Assembly: GCA_905234015.1 (NCBI GenBank)
Contig: CAJOFK010000004.1
Location: 1 to 49,410, forward strand
Source: an uncultured Ruminococcus sp.
Lineage (GTDB): Bacteria; Bacillota; Clostridia; Oscillospirales; Acutalibacteraceae
DNA length: 49,410 nucleotides
Reading direction: 5' to 3'
Part shown: piece after piece, positions 39,837 to 49,313 of the stretch
Position numbering within the stretch: position 1 is the stretch's first letter
Layout of the letters: each line of letters starts with the position of its first letter
Program-made: the position numbers and the translations under genes
Notes under the pieces: generated by a model
Database searches by the model: none
The model's input: the letters and a program-made list of their open reading frames with translations, nothing else
Told to the model about the DNA's origin: nothing

Positions 39837-42824
39837 ATGACTGTTATTGAAATGCTTGAACAGTATACAAAGGAAGCTCCGAATACTTCGATACTTTACG
39901 ACGACGCTCATACTAAGGGAATATCCTACGCTAAGCTCGACGATATGAGCGGCCGCGTATATGCCTACCTTAAAGAAAAGGGTATAGGAAGGGAGGACTT
40001 TGTTCTTATTAACCTTCCGCGCGGAATTATCCCCGTAATAGCAATGATAGGCGTGTGGAAAGCCGGAGCCGCCTGGGCTCTGGTTGAGGATACCTACGCC
40101 CCCGACCGTATCGCGTATATCCGTGAGGACTGCGGATGTAAGCTGGAGCTCTGCTCCGATAACTGGGACGAGGTTATGAGTACGGAGTCGCTTGAAGGCC
40201 ACGAGGAGGTCGGCGACCACGACGCCGCTTATGCTATTTATACTTCCGGAACAACCGGAAATCCTAAGGGCGTTCTGCACGAGTACGGCAACCTTACGAG
40301 AGCGATTGAGTCTATCCGCGTTGACGGAGTTAATCCCTTTACCAATAAGGAAAGGGTTGCGCTTTTAGCGCCTATGAATTTTGTCGCTTCGGTTATGGTT
40401 ATACTCGAGCTTCTCAGTATGCGCGGAGCAAAGATGTTCGTAGCCAGCTACGCCACAATAAAAAATCCGCTTGCGCTTAAAAAGTTCTTCCTTGAAAAGC
40501 GTATCAGCGTAACTTTCCTTACGCCCTCCTATGTCCGTATGCTCGGAAATCAGACGGGGCCTTTCCTGCGTTTGCTCGTTGTCGGAAGCGAGCCCGCAAA
40601 TAACCTTTATAATAAAAATCTTGACCTTATCAATATCTACGCCGCTTCTGAAAGCGGCTTCGCGGTAGGCGTTTATAAAATTGATAAGGCTTACGATACC
40701 TGCCCGATAGGCAAGCCGCAGATTGAAACAAAGATTATTCTTATCGACGAGGACGGAAACGAAGTGCCCGACGGCGAGACCGGCGAGCTGTGCTTTGAGA
40801 ACCCGTTCGTACGCGGATATATCAATCTTCCCGAGGAAACCGAAAGGGCGTTTGTTGACGGAATTTACCATACAGGCGACCTCGCGCGCAAGAACCCCGA
40901 TGGCAACTACGTTCTTCTCGGACGTTCGAACGATATGATAAAAATAAACGGAAACCGTATCGAGCCCGCCGAGATTGAAGCCTCCGTAAAGCAGGTGCTC
41001 GGAATTGACTGGGCTGCGGCGCGCGGCTTTGAGGAAAACGGCAAGAGTTATCTCTGCGCCTACTATACCGCCGACGTTGAGGTTGACGGTGATAAAATGC
41101 GCGAGGAGCTTTCAAGGCGCCTTCCGTATTATATGATTCCCGCTTATTACATAAAGATTGACAAGGTTCCGCTTAAGCCTAACGGTAAGATGGACAGAAA
41201 AGCGCTCCCCGAGCCCGATACATCTGATTTTAAAACCGAGTACGCGGCTCCTGAGACCGAGTCCGAGGAAAAGCTCTGCGCCGCTATGGAGAAGGTGCTT
41301 AAGCTTGAGCAGGTCGGCGCTAACGACGATTTCTATGAGCTCGGAGGCGACTCGCTCACCTCTATCAGGCTTATTGTTGAAAGCGGACTGAACGGACTTA
41401 ACGCGGGTGAGATTTTCCGCGGAAGAACTCCCCGTAAGATTGCCGCGCTTTATGAGGAAAAGCATAAAAATGACGACGGCGAAGCTCCCGAGGTAAAGAA
41501 CGCGAGAGCCTTAAAATCGGAGCATCCGCTCACTACCGAGCAGCTTTATATGGTAGACTATCAGCTCTACACTCCTAAATCCACTATGTATAACCTATTC
41601 TCTATGCTTAAGGTTGAAAAGGAGCTGTTCGATTTAGAGAAGCTCGTTGATGCTATGCAGACTGCTATCAAGAGCCACCCCGCGATTCTTACCACCTTCA
41701 GCTTTAACGACGACGGCGAAATTGTTCAGAAATATTCGCCCGAGACTCTGCGTGATATTAATATTGAAAAGTTAAGCGAGTTTGAATTTGACTGCATCAA
41801 GGATACGCTTGTTCAGCCGTTTAAGATTATAGGCGGAAGCCTTTACCGCTGCCGTGTGTTTGAGACCGAGAAGTACGGTTATATCTTCTTTGACGTTCAT
41901 CATACTCTCTTTGACGGCACCTCGCTGAAGCTCTTTATGGGCGACGTCGGAAAGCTTTATATGGGTATGCTGCCCGACCCCGACTATTATTATCTTATTC
42001 TTCAGAACCGTGAGGAAGCTGAGAAAACTGCCTTCTACGAGGAGAGTAAGCGTTATTTCGAGGAAACCTACGATAACATTGAATGGTCGAGCTATCCTCA
42101 GACCGACCACGAATCCCGTGAAAACGAGATGGGCGAGCTGTTTGCTCCTATCGGTATCGAACAGCCTCAGATGAAGGAAATGGAGAGAACTTACCGCATA
42201 AGCCGCAACGAGTTCTTTATTACTGTTGCCGCGTTCGCGATTGCGGTATATAACAATAAGGATAATATAAAGCTCTCTTGGATTTATAACGGCCGAGAGG
42301 ATATGCAGAGTATGTCCTCCGTAGGACTTTTATTCCGTGACTTACCCGTAGGCTTACAGCTTAACAAGGATATGACCTTAAGAGAAGCTTTCCAGAGCGT
42401 TCATAATCAGGTTCAGAAGGGAATTGAGCACAGCTGTTATCCGTATGTTGAAAAGGACAGGCAGGTAGTCAATGACGATACCGCTTATCTGCTTTACCAG
42501 CAGGATATCCGAGATATGGGCGGACTTGAGGAATTAAGCGTTGAGACGGTCGATGTCCGTCAGAATCAGGCGGCTTCGCAGACTATTCTCGATATGGAAA
42601 TTCTCGACGGCGCCGACGGATTGGTGCTTATGATTGACTACGCGGCGAGCCGTTATGACGACAGCAGTATGGAAAAATTCCGCGATATATTTGTAATGAC
42701 CGCTCAGGCTCTCGTTTCTCAAACCTCTCAGGAGGATATAACAATCGGAGAGCTAAGAAAGAAGCTCAGTGATAAAAAGCACTTCTTTGAGACGGTTAAG
42801 AGTATTTTCAGGAGAAAAAGATGA
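39837..42824 (+). CDS. Non-ribosomal peptide synthetase, A-PCP-C
   Basis: 995 residues. The adenylation domain (about 1-475) shows core motifs A3 (IYTSGTTGNPKG, near 135), A5 (NIYAASESG), A7 (YHTGDLARKN), A8 (GRSNDMIKINGNRIEPAEIE) and A10 (PNGKMDRKAL). The carrier domain (about 480-545) has ELGGDSL with phosphopantetheine serine S506. The condensation domain (about 560-990) has HHTLFDG (H688, H689, D693) intact. There is no thioesterase or reductase and no following module, so C probably joins the carrier-bound aminoacyl group to a soluble amine or another protein. ATG 39837 is chosen because GTGAGG lies just before; an in-frame GTG at 39825 is inside that site. Overlaps the esterase gene by four bases (ATGA). 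Confidence 0.9.
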   Translation: MTVIEMLEQYTKEAPNTSILYDDAHTKGISYAKLDDMSGRVYAYLKEKGIGREDFVLINLPRGIIPVIAMIGVWKAGAAWALVEDTYAPDRIAYIREDCGCKLELCSDNWDEVMSTESLEGHEEVGDHDAAYAIYTSGTTGNPKGVLHEYGNLTRAIESIRVDGVNPFTNKERVALLAPMNFVASVMVILELLSMRGAKMFVASYATIKNPLALKKFFLEKRISVTFLTPSYVRMLGNQTGPFLRLLVVGSEPANNLYNKNLDLINIYAASESGFAVGVYKIDKAYDTCPIGKPQIETKIILIDEDGNEVPDGETGELCFENPFVRGYINLPEETERAFVDGIYHTGDLARKNPDGNYVLLGRSNDMIKINGNRIEPAEIEASVKQVLGIDWAAARGFEENGKSYLCAYYTADVEVDGDKMREELSRRLPYYMIPAYYIKIDKVPLKPNGKMDRKALPEPDTSDFKTEYAAPETESEEKLCAAMEKVLKLEQVGANDDFYELGGDSLTSIRLIVESGLNGLNAGEIFRGRTPRKIAALYEEKHKNDDGEAPEVKNARALKSEHPLTTEQLYMVDYQLYTPKSTMYNLFSMLKVEKELFDLEKLVDAMQTAIKSHPAILTTFSFNDDGEIVQKYSPETLRDINIEKLSEFEFDCIKDTLVQPFKIIGGSLYRCRVFETEKYGYIFFDVHHTLFDGTSLKLFMGDVGKLYMGMLPDPDYYYLILQNREEAEKTAFYEESKRYFEETYDNIEWSSYPQTDHESRENEMGELFAPIGIEQPQMKEMERTYRISRNEFFITVAAFAIAVYNNKDNIKLSWIYNGREDMQSMSSVGLLFRDLPVGLQLNKDMTLREAFQSVHNQVQKGIEHSCYPYVEKDRQVVNDDTAYLLYQQDIRDMGGLEELSVETVDVRQNQAASQTILDMEILDGADGLVLMIDYAASRYDDSSMEKFRDIFVMTAQALVSQTSQEDITIGELRKKLSDKKHFFETVKSIFRRKR

Positions 42825-44482
42825 GTACATCAAAGTCCGAAATTCGTGACAGCTACGGCGTTAACAGTAAAATCGACGGCGAATATGATGAAAGCAGTGC
42901 GGTAAAATGCTCCTGCGGTACATTTTTAGGAAGAAAAAACGACGATATTCTTATATTCCGCGGTATACCTTACGCTAAGCCTCCGGTAGGCAAGCGCAGG
43001 TGGAAGCGCCCGGAGCCGGTTGACGACTGCGACGGTGTATTTGAGGCGTATTATAACGGGAAAACTCCCGTTCAGACCGAAATTGACAGCGAACGCGCGT
43101 CCTATTATCCTCAGGGTGAGGACTGCCTTTACCTCAATATATGGTCAAATTCAGCCTGCGCCGATACGGATAAAACAGTTATGGTGTTTTTTCACGGAGG
43201 CTCCTACGGCTGGGGCGGTACCGCCGACCCCTTATACGACGGAGAAAATTTCGTAAAGGCAAATCCCGACGTAATTCTCGTTACCGTAGGCTACCGGGTA
43301 GGGCTTTTAGGCTTTGTTGATTTCAGCGAGGTAGAAGGGGGAGAGGATTTCCCCGATTCGCCTAACCTCGGTATTCTCGACCAGATTGAAGCGCTCAGAT
43401 GGGTTAAAAAGAATATCCGGTTTTTCGGCGGCAACCCGAAAAACGTTACAATTTTCGGCGAGTCCGCGGGCGGCGGAAGCGTTTCGCTGCTCCCGATTAT
43501 AGATGAGGCTAAAGGACTTTTCAGGCGCGTAATCGCTCAGAGCGGTTCGGTTGCGCTTTCTTTCTCAAAAAAAGAGTGCCGCCCTTATACGCAAAAGCTC
43601 TTAAAGGGCAGCGGCGCAAAGAATATGTCTGATTTAACGTCGCTCAGCGAGGATGAGATAATCGCTTTAAATAAACGTCTTGATTTAGATAATAACTTCC
43701 CTCAGCGTGACGGAAGGCTTATACCGTTTAACCCTTACGACGCGTATAAAAACGGCGCATCTGCCGGTATAGATATGCTTATCGGTACTAATAAAAACGA
43801 GCTCAACTATTGGATAGGCGAGCTCGGGGGAATCGTTCCGTTTCGCTTCGGAATCCCCGTTAAATTCGAGAACGATTTAAAAAATCTTTCAAAAACCGAT
43901 AAAAGGCGCGTTTCTAAGTTTATGAGCGGGCTTAAGGGCCACAGTATGTGGAAAATCGCCGAGTTTTATAACGAGGTTATGTTCCGTCTGCCGGCGTTAA
44001 ACCAGGCGGAATACCACAGCAAAAACGGCGGTAAGGCATATATGTATTATTTTACCGAGCCGTCAACAATTAAGTTCAGAGGAGCGTGCCACGCGGTAGA
44101 GCTTGCTTATGTATTCGGCAACACGAACGAAACGATATACACCGGCAGCCCCGCTGATAAAAAGCTATCTCTGGCGGTGATGACTATGTGGGCGAATTTC
44201 GCCCGAAGCGGAAATCCATCGCTTTCAAAGCTCTATTGGGAGCCGTTTAATACGGAAACACGCGCGACGATGATGATTTCAAAACGTCCTCATATTCAGT
44301 ATAATATTTTAAAGAGGCACAGAAAGCTTCTTAACCCTCTTTTAAGGCATATGATAAACGCCTCATATACCGAGCTTGATTTAAACGTACCGTTTGTTTA
44401 TAAATCAACGGCAAAGGTGCTTGCGCTGGCGGCGGCAACGACCGCGGCGGCGCTCATCATTAAAAAAGTTGTAAAGGATTAA
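42821..44482 (+). CDS. Type B carboxylesterase with C-terminal membrane segment
   Basis: 553 residues of the alpha/beta-hydrolase carboxylesterase type B family: FRGIPYAKPPVGKRRW near the N-terminus, EDCLYLNIW, oxyanion-hole HGGSYGWG, nucleophile S215 in GESAGGGS, and the histidine region CHAVELAYVFGN. There is no N-terminal signal peptide, but the last 30 residues form an Ala/Leu-rich helix followed by IKKVVKD, like a tail anchor facing the membrane from the cytoplasm. Translation is coupled to the NRPS (ATGA). It may release or modify the NRPS product, standing in for the missing thioesterase; that is inference. Confidence 0.9.
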   Translation: MSTSKSEIRDSYGVNSKIDGEYDESSAVKCSCGTFLGRKNDDILIFRGIPYAKPPVGKRRWKRPEPVDDCDGVFEAYYNGKTPVQTEIDSERASYYPQGEDCLYLNIWSNSACADTDKTVMVFFHGGSYGWGGTADPLYDGENFVKANPDVILVTVGYRVGLLGFVDFSEVEGGEDFPDSPNLGILDQIEALRWVKKNIRFFGGNPKNVTIFGESAGGGSVSLLPIIDEAKGLFRRVIAQSGSVALSFSKKECRPYTQKLLKGSGAKNMSDLTSLSEDEIIALNKRLDLDNNFPQRDGRLIPFNPYDAYKNGASAGIDMLIGTNKNELNYWIGELGGIVPFRFGIPVKFENDLKNLSKTDKRRVSKFMSGLKGHSMWKIAEFYNEVMFRLPALNQAEYHSKNGGKAYMYYFTEPSTIKFRGACHAVELAYVFGNTNETIYTGSPADKKLSLAVMTMWANFARSGNPSLSKLYWEPFNTETRATMMISKRPHIQYNILKRHRKLLNPLLRHMINASYTELDLNVPFVYKSTAKVLALAAATTAAALIIKKVVKD

Positions 44483-44487
44483 CGCCT

Positions 44488-44898
44488 ATGAAAGAACTTT
44501 CACTCAAAGCGTCAATTGATAATATTGAAAGAGTTACCGACTTTATAAATGCTGAGCTCGAGGCTCTTGATTGTCCTATAAAAGTTGAGTTCCAGATTGA
44601 TGTCGCAATTGACGAGCTTTTCGGAAATATTGCGCGTTATGCTTACGGTGATGAAGAGGGCAGCGCCGTCGTAAGCTTCGAGGTTGAAGAAAATCCTCTT
44701 TGCGCCGTAATCTCATTTATCGACAGCGGGGAGCCTTTTAATCCGCTTATGAAGGACGAGCCTGACGTTTCCGCGCCGCTTGCGCAGCGCCAGGAGGGCG
44801 GACTCGGAATTTTCCTCGTTAAAAAGACGATGGACGCTGTTGAATATGAGTATAAGGACGGTAAAAACATCCTTACTATTAAGAAGAATCTGGAGTAG
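44488..44898 (+). CDS. RsbW-like serine kinase / anti-sigma factor (HATPase)
   Basis: 136 residues: a stand-alone GHKL ATPase with N-box DELFGNIARYAYG (D42-E43, N47), G1 box FIDSGEPFNPL and G2 box GGLGIFLVKK. These are the motifs of RsbW/SpoIIAB-type kinases that phosphorylate STAS proteins. It lies five bases after the esterase and three before the phosphatase gene. Together with the kinase domain on the MATE fusion, the operon carries two kinases for one visible STAS substrate. No sigma factor gene is visible nearby. Confidence 0.92.
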   Translation: MKELSLKASIDNIERVTDFINAELEALDCPIKVEFQIDVAIDELFGNIARYAYGDEEGSAVVSFEVEENPLCAVISFIDSGEPFNPLMKDEPDVSAPLAQRQEGGLGIFLVKKTMDAVEYEYKDGKNILTIKKNLE

Positions 44899-44901
44899 TA
44901 T

Positions 44902-46368
44902 ATGAGTGTAAAAAACAGAATGGAATCGTATTTTAAGGTTTACGAATCCGACGAAACAAAAGTTATTTTTGAGAATAACGAGTTCGAGTCGAACCGCCTC
45001 TCAGCGGTTGTTATATGCGCCTGCGCTATTATTCTTGTTGCTTCGTGGATACTTAATTTATTCGGTGTATTTACAATTCCCGCGTACAGGATGAATATTC
45101 TCGCGATTCAGGGAATAATTGAGTTTGCAATACCTATGGTGCTGTACGCTGTATTTAAGGGCAGAAAACGCTGGCTTAAGTATGTTATGGTAATCTGCCT
45201 GCTGCTTGTATGCACAAGGCTTTTCAGTATTTTAAATCATAACGTGATTCTGATTATGGTTTTGCCGGTACTGCTTTCAAGCCGTTATTTTTCAAAGGGT
45301 TTTACCCTTCAGATTTCAATTATCGCAATTCTGTTTCTTGCTGTTGCTTCCGCAACGACTATCTTCTACGGCGTAATTGATTTGAACTTTTTTCCGTCGC
45401 CTTCCGACGGAACTGCTGTTGTTATAAAGAACGGCTTGCGCGCAACGCTTACCGCGCTCGGGTATGATACCTCCGCGGCTGTTGTAAGGATGATGATACA
45501 CGGATTCCTTCCGAGGCTTCTAGTATTTCTTATAATCACAATGATTTCGATACTGATTGCAGGCCACGGCCATAAAATGGTTCTTACTCAGGATGAGGTT
45601 TCCAGAGCTTCCGCTAACTTAAAAATGGAGCTCGATACGGCTACAAAAATTCAGAACAGTATGGTTCCGAATATTTTTCCTGCCTTTCCCGAGAGGGAGG
45701 AGTTTGATATCTACGCCGGAATGTATACGGCTAAAGAAGTCGGCGGCGATTTTTACGACTATTTCTTAGTTGACGATAATCACCTCGCGGTTGTTATGGC
45801 GGACGTTTCCGGAAAAGGGGTTCCCGCGGCGCTGTTTATGATGGCGTCAAAAATCCTTATCAGCGACCGCACTCTTATGGGCGGTACGCCCGGCGAGATT
45901 CTGAGCTTCGTTAATAACAGAATCTGCGATAAAAATATTGCGGAAATGTTCGTTACCGTTTGGCTCGGTATTATAGATTTAAAAAGCGGAAAGGTTATTG
46001 CCTCAAACGCCGGTCACGAATATCCCGCAATTAAAAAGAAAAACGGCGAATTTGAGGTGCTTCACGATAAGCACAGCTTTATCGTCGGCGGTATGAAGGG
46101 TATGAAGTATAAGGATTACGAATTCACCCTTGAAAATGGCGATTCGCTGTTCCTTTATACCGACGGTATAACCGAGGCTCATAATGCTTCGAAGGAGCTT
46201 TTCGGCGAGAAAAGAATGACCGAGGCTCTTAATATAAACGCCGACGCTCCGACTGAACAAATAGTTGAGAACGTTAAAACGGCGGTAGATGAATTTGTCG
46301 GTGAAGCCGAGCGCTTCGACGACCTTACTATGCTCTGCCTGACATATTTCGGCAGTAAATCAGAATAA
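44902..46368 (+). CDS. Membrane-bound SpoIIE-type PP2C phosphatase
   Basis: 488 residues. The N-terminal part (about 30-220) has around six transmembrane helices; a short coiled linker (NLKMELDTATKIQNSM) leads to a SpoIIE/RsbU-type PP2C domain (about 245-486) with VGGDFYD (280-286), ADVSGKGVPAALF (metal-binding D301), AGHEYP, LYTDGITEA and the final DDLTML. All metal ligands are present. Such phosphatases dephosphorylate STAS proteins in response to a signal; here the sensor would be the membrane domain itself. It is in one operon with the kinase and STAS genes. Confidence 0.93.
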   Translation: MSVKNRMESYFKVYESDETKVIFENNEFESNRLSAVVICACAIILVASWILNLFGVFTIPAYRMNILAIQGIIEFAIPMVLYAVFKGRKRWLKYVMVICLLLVCTRLFSILNHNVILIMVLPVLLSSRYFSKGFTLQISIIAILFLAVASATTIFYGVIDLNFFPSPSDGTAVVIKNGLRATLTALGYDTSAAVVRMMIHGFLPRLLVFLIITMISILIAGHGHKMVLTQDEVSRASANLKMELDTATKIQNSMVPNIFPAFPEREEFDIYAGMYTAKEVGGDFYDYFLVDDNHLAVVMADVSGKGVPAALFMMASKILISDRTLMGGTPGEILSFVNNRICDKNIAEMFVTVWLGIIDLKSGKVIASNAGHEYPAIKKKNGEFEVLHDKHSFIVGGMKGMKYKDYEFTLENGDSLFLYTDGITEAHNASKELFGEKRMTEALNINADAPTEQIVENVKTAVDEFVGEAERFDDLTMLCLTYFGSKSE

Positions 46369-46391
46369 GAATTTAAATCAGGAGGAAAATT

Positions 46392-47504
46392 ATGAAAAAC
46401 AAGGTATTTACTTCAATTGCGGCGATAATTATGACTGCGCTTATTTCGATTTCCTGCGCGGGATGCGCGGCTGATAATAATTCAGCTCAGTCCGCAACGA
46501 AGTCGGAGACAGTTGCCGCTTCGAAAACAGTAAAGAAAAAGGATGCCCTTTCATACTGGAAGGACGATGCTCCGCTTAAGAAAAAGCTCACTAAGTATAT
46601 CAAAACCATCACGAATGAAGTAAGCAAGGATTATATCCCCGTTGAGGACAGAATAGCCGTATTCGATATGGACGGTACTCTCTGCTGCGAGACCGACCCC
46701 GGCTATTTTGACCACAAGCTGCTTTATCACCGCGTTATGGAGGATCCGGATTATAAGGATAAGGCAAGCGATGAGGAAAAGGCAGTCGCAAAGGATATAA
46801 AGACCTACTTTGAAACCGGCGAATATCCCGAGGGTATGGATTTAAGACACGGAAAGGCTGTTTCAACCGCGTTTAAGGGTATGACTCTCGATGAGTTTGA
46901 CGCTTATATTAAGGATTACCGTGACGAGCCTATGGAGAGCTACGAGGGAATGACTAACGGCGAGGCTTTCTATAAGCCTATGATTCAGGTTGTAAACTAC
47001 CTTATCGCTAATGATTTCAGAGTATATATCGTAAGCGGCACCGACCGTATTATTACGCGCGGTCTTGCCGCGGGAACGATTGATATCCCCTTAAGCCAGA
47101 TGATAGGCTCCGATGAAAGCCTTGTTTCAAGTAATCAGGGTAAGGAGGACGCTCTCGATTATACATTTGAAAAGGATGATGAGGTTATCACCGGCGGTAA
47201 GTTTATTACCAAGAACCTTAAAACAAATAAGGTAACTGTTATCGCTCAGGAAATCGGTCAACAGCCGGTATTATGCTTCGGCAACAGTTCGGGTGATTCC
47301 GCTATGGCGAACTATACAATCAACAATAATAAGTATAAAAGCGGCGCGTATATGCTCTGCTGTGACGATACAAAGCGCGAGAACGGCAATAAGGAAAAGG
47401 CTGAGAAAATGCGCGATACCTGTAAGGAAAACGGATACACCGCCGTTTCAATGAAGAACGACTGGACTACAATCTACGGCAAGGGCGTTACAAAGATAAA
47501 ATAA
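46392..47504 (+). CDS. HAD-superfamily phosphatase, lipoprotein
   Basis: 370 residues. The N-terminus is a lipoprotein signal with cysteines at 22 and 25 (CAGC, likely lipidation at 25). The HAD core has nucleophile motif I FDMDGTLC, motif II in YIVSGTDR and a later GNSSGDSAM (motif IV), resembling phosphoserine-phosphatase-like enzymes. A long insertion with YEGMTNGEAFYKP lies between. An extracytoplasmic phosphatase at the end of the NRPS operon could process phosphorylated exported material; inference only. AGGAGG precedes the ATG. Ends at the terminator 47528-47575. Confidence 0.88.
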   Translation: MKNKVFTSIAAIIMTALISISCAGCAADNNSAQSATKSETVAASKTVKKKDALSYWKDDAPLKKKLTKYIKTITNEVSKDYIPVEDRIAVFDMDGTLCCETDPGYFDHKLLYHRVMEDPDYKDKASDEEKAVAKDIKTYFETGEYPEGMDLRHGKAVSTAFKGMTLDEFDAYIKDYRDEPMESYEGMTNGEAFYKPMIQVVNYLIANDFRVYIVSGTDRIITRGLAAGTIDIPLSQMIGSDESLVSSNQGKEDALDYTFEKDDEVITGGKFITKNLKTNKVTVIAQEIGQQPVLCFGNSSGDSAMANYTINNNKYKSGAYMLCCDDTKRENGNKEKAEKMRDTCKENGYTAVSMKNDWTTIYGKGVTKIK

Positions 47505-47527
47505 TTATCGCCAAAGGCTGAATTAAT

Positions 47528-47575
47528 GCACTGCGTCATTTTGCGGTATAAGTATAAATGATGCGGTGCGTTTTT
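47528..47575 (+). terminator. Terminator at the end of the NRPS/partner-switch operon
   Basis: A 14-bp stem, GCACTGCGTCATTT / AAATGATGCGGTGC with two G-T pairs, has a loop of about 14 bases and is followed by G and five T residues. It lies about 24 bases after the HAD gene stop and marks the operon end. Confidence 0.8.
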
Positions 47576-47604
47576 GATTTAAAACAGGGGAATTGATTTA
47601 AGCT

Positions 47605-48702
47605 ATGACTATACCGAAAATTATTCTTTGGCTTATACTTACGGCGGCATTATACTGCGGGCTTTACGGCGTACTTTTTCCGCTTAAGAAAAAGAATAAA
47701 GTATGGATAAATATCGTAATAACTGCCGCGGAGGTAATCCTCGCCGTTGCCTGCGCTTACATCGCTATTGCAGCCGATCAGCTTTTGCCGAGGTATATCG
47801 AGTGCGCGCTCGCCATGCTTTATACCGTGTTTTTCGCTGAAGCCGCGACAGAGCTTATTTTAATGATAGTCAGATTGTTTAAAAAGGACGCTGTTAAAAA
47901 CCGAATAAGTTTTATTACGGGTGCGGCGGTGACAGTCGGGTTTCTTATGTATATGGTAATTAATTCTCAGGTTATTACTCCCGATTATCATACCTTTACC
48001 TCGCCAAAGCTTAAGCATAACCATAAAATTGTTTATGTTTCCGATTTGCACTACGGAAATACTCAGACTGCCGAGGCAGTTAAAAAGGCTTTTGATGATA
48101 TAAAGAACGAAAATCCCGAACTGCTTCTGCTCGGGGGAGATATCACCGACGAGTATACCTCAAAGGAGGATATGAAATATATCTATAAGCAGATAGGCTC
48201 GCTCGGTATTCCGGTTTATTTTGCTTACGGTAATCACGACCGCCAGAACCACAGCGCCGATACAGGCGGACGCACCTACTCGGATAATGAGCTTGAAGAG
48301 GCGCTTAAAGAAAACGGTATAAACGCATTGTGCGATGATTATAAAGTGCTTGACGACCTTGTGATTTTCGGGCGCGAGGATTACGACAGCGTTAAAAGAG
48401 TCAGCGTTGATAAACTTAAAAAGTTTCCGGACGGAAAATATGTTATCAATTTAGACCATTCGCCGTATCTTAATGATGATATAAAAAAGACTGAAGCGGA
48501 TTTGCAGCTTTCAGGTCATGTCCACGCCGCACAGCTCTTTCCGCTCCGCTTGTTGTATACCTTAGCTGTTGATAATATCTGCGGCAAATACCGCTCGGGC
48601 AATACCGATATTTACGTCAGCCCCGGAATTTCGGGCTGGGCGTTTCCGCTGAGGTCGGAGTCGCATTGCCGTTACGAAGTAATTAATCTTAAAAGTGAGT
48701 AA
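47605..48702 (+). CDS. Membrane-anchored metallophosphoesterase
   Basis: 365 residues. Four hydrophobic helices (about 5-27, 36-57, 62-88, 103-125) precede a calcineurin-like phosphoesterase domain (about 140-360) with the metal motifs SDLHYG, GGDITDE, GNHD and SGHVHAAQ. The layout resembles YkuE/YaeI-type phosphodiesterases. Substrate is unknown. The ribosome site GGGG is rather far from the ATG; no better start is available because an in-frame stop lies just upstream. The flavodoxin-fold gene follows after 14 bases, so the two form a small operon. Confidence 0.88.
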   Translation: MTIPKIILWLILTAALYCGLYGVLFPLKKKNKVWINIVITAAEVILAVACAYIAIAADQLLPRYIECALAMLYTVFFAEAATELILMIVRLFKKDAVKNRISFITGAAVTVGFLMYMVINSQVITPDYHTFTSPKLKHNHKIVYVSDLHYGNTQTAEAVKKAFDDIKNENPELLLLGGDITDEYTSKEDMKYIYKQIGSLGIPVYFAYGNHDRQNHSADTGGRTYSDNELEEALKENGINALCDDYKVLDDLVIFGREDYDSVKRVSVDKLKKFPDGKYVINLDHSPYLNDDIKKTEADLQLSGHVHAAQLFPLRLLYTLAVDNICGKYRSGNTDIYVSPGISGWAFPLRSESHCRYEVINLKSE

Positions 48703-48716
48703 ACGGGGAAGAAGCT

Positions 48717-49274
48717 ATGATTTTATTTATTAACGCCTGCGTTCGGAAAAACTCCCGAACGAAAAAGCTTGCCGATTATCTGCTTGAAAATGTTAAGGAG
48801 CAGGTAGAGGAACTCAGATTATCCGATATAAATTTTCCGGAAGTTGACGAGGCTTTCCTTGTAAAGCGCGACGCTCTTATTTCCGCCGGCGAATATGATA
48901 ACGCTGTGTTTGATTTGGCGCGGCAGTTTGCCGAAGCCGATAAAATCGTAATAGCTGCGCCGTTTTGGGATTTATCGTTTCCGTCAGCCTTAAAGGAATA
49001 TTTTGAGCAGATTAACGTTCTCGGAGTAACCTTCGGTTATTCAGCTGAGGGAATACCCTTCGGGCTTTGCAAAGCCTCCGAGCTTTATTATGTTACGACT
49101 GCGGGCGGAGATTTTATCCCCGAGGAATACGGCTTCGGTTACGTTAAGGCTTTAGCACAAAGCTTCTACGGGATTCCTGACGTTAAGCTGATTAAGGCAG
49201 CCGGACTTGATATATACGGCGCGGATGAGGATAAAATCCTGCTCGATTGTATGAAAGAAATTAAGCCTATATAA
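48717..49274 (+). CDS. NAD(P)H-dependent FMN oxidoreductase (flavodoxin-like fold)
   Basis: 185 residues of the flavodoxin_2/AzoR-KefF type: FINACVRKNSRTKKLADYLL at the N-terminus binds FMN phosphate, and APFWDLSFPSALKEYFEQI near residue 81 is the usual quinone-reductase motif. It would reduce quinones or azo compounds with NAD(P)H in the cytoplasm. A GGGGAAG site precedes the ATG. It is the second gene of a pair with the metallophosphoesterase, ended by the following terminator. Confidence 0.88.
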   Translation: MILFINACVRKNSRTKKLADYLLENVKEQVEELRLSDINFPEVDEAFLVKRDALISAGEYDNAVFDLARQFAEADKIVIAAPFWDLSFPSALKEYFEQINVLGVTFGYSAEGIPFGLCKASELYYVTTAGGDFIPEEYGFGYVKALAQSFYGIPDVKLIKAAGLDIYGADEDKILLDCMKEIKPI

Positions 49275-49275
49275 T

Positions 49276-49308
49276 AAAAACACGCATTATTTAAAATGCG
49301 TGTTTTTT
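49276..49308. terminator. Bidirectional terminator near the right edge
   Basis: 13-bp stem AAAAACACGCATT / AATGCGTGTTTTT with a 6-base loop. The A- and T-runs at the ends make it usable on both strands, between convergent genes. Confidence 0.93.
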
Positions 49309-49313
49309 AATGT

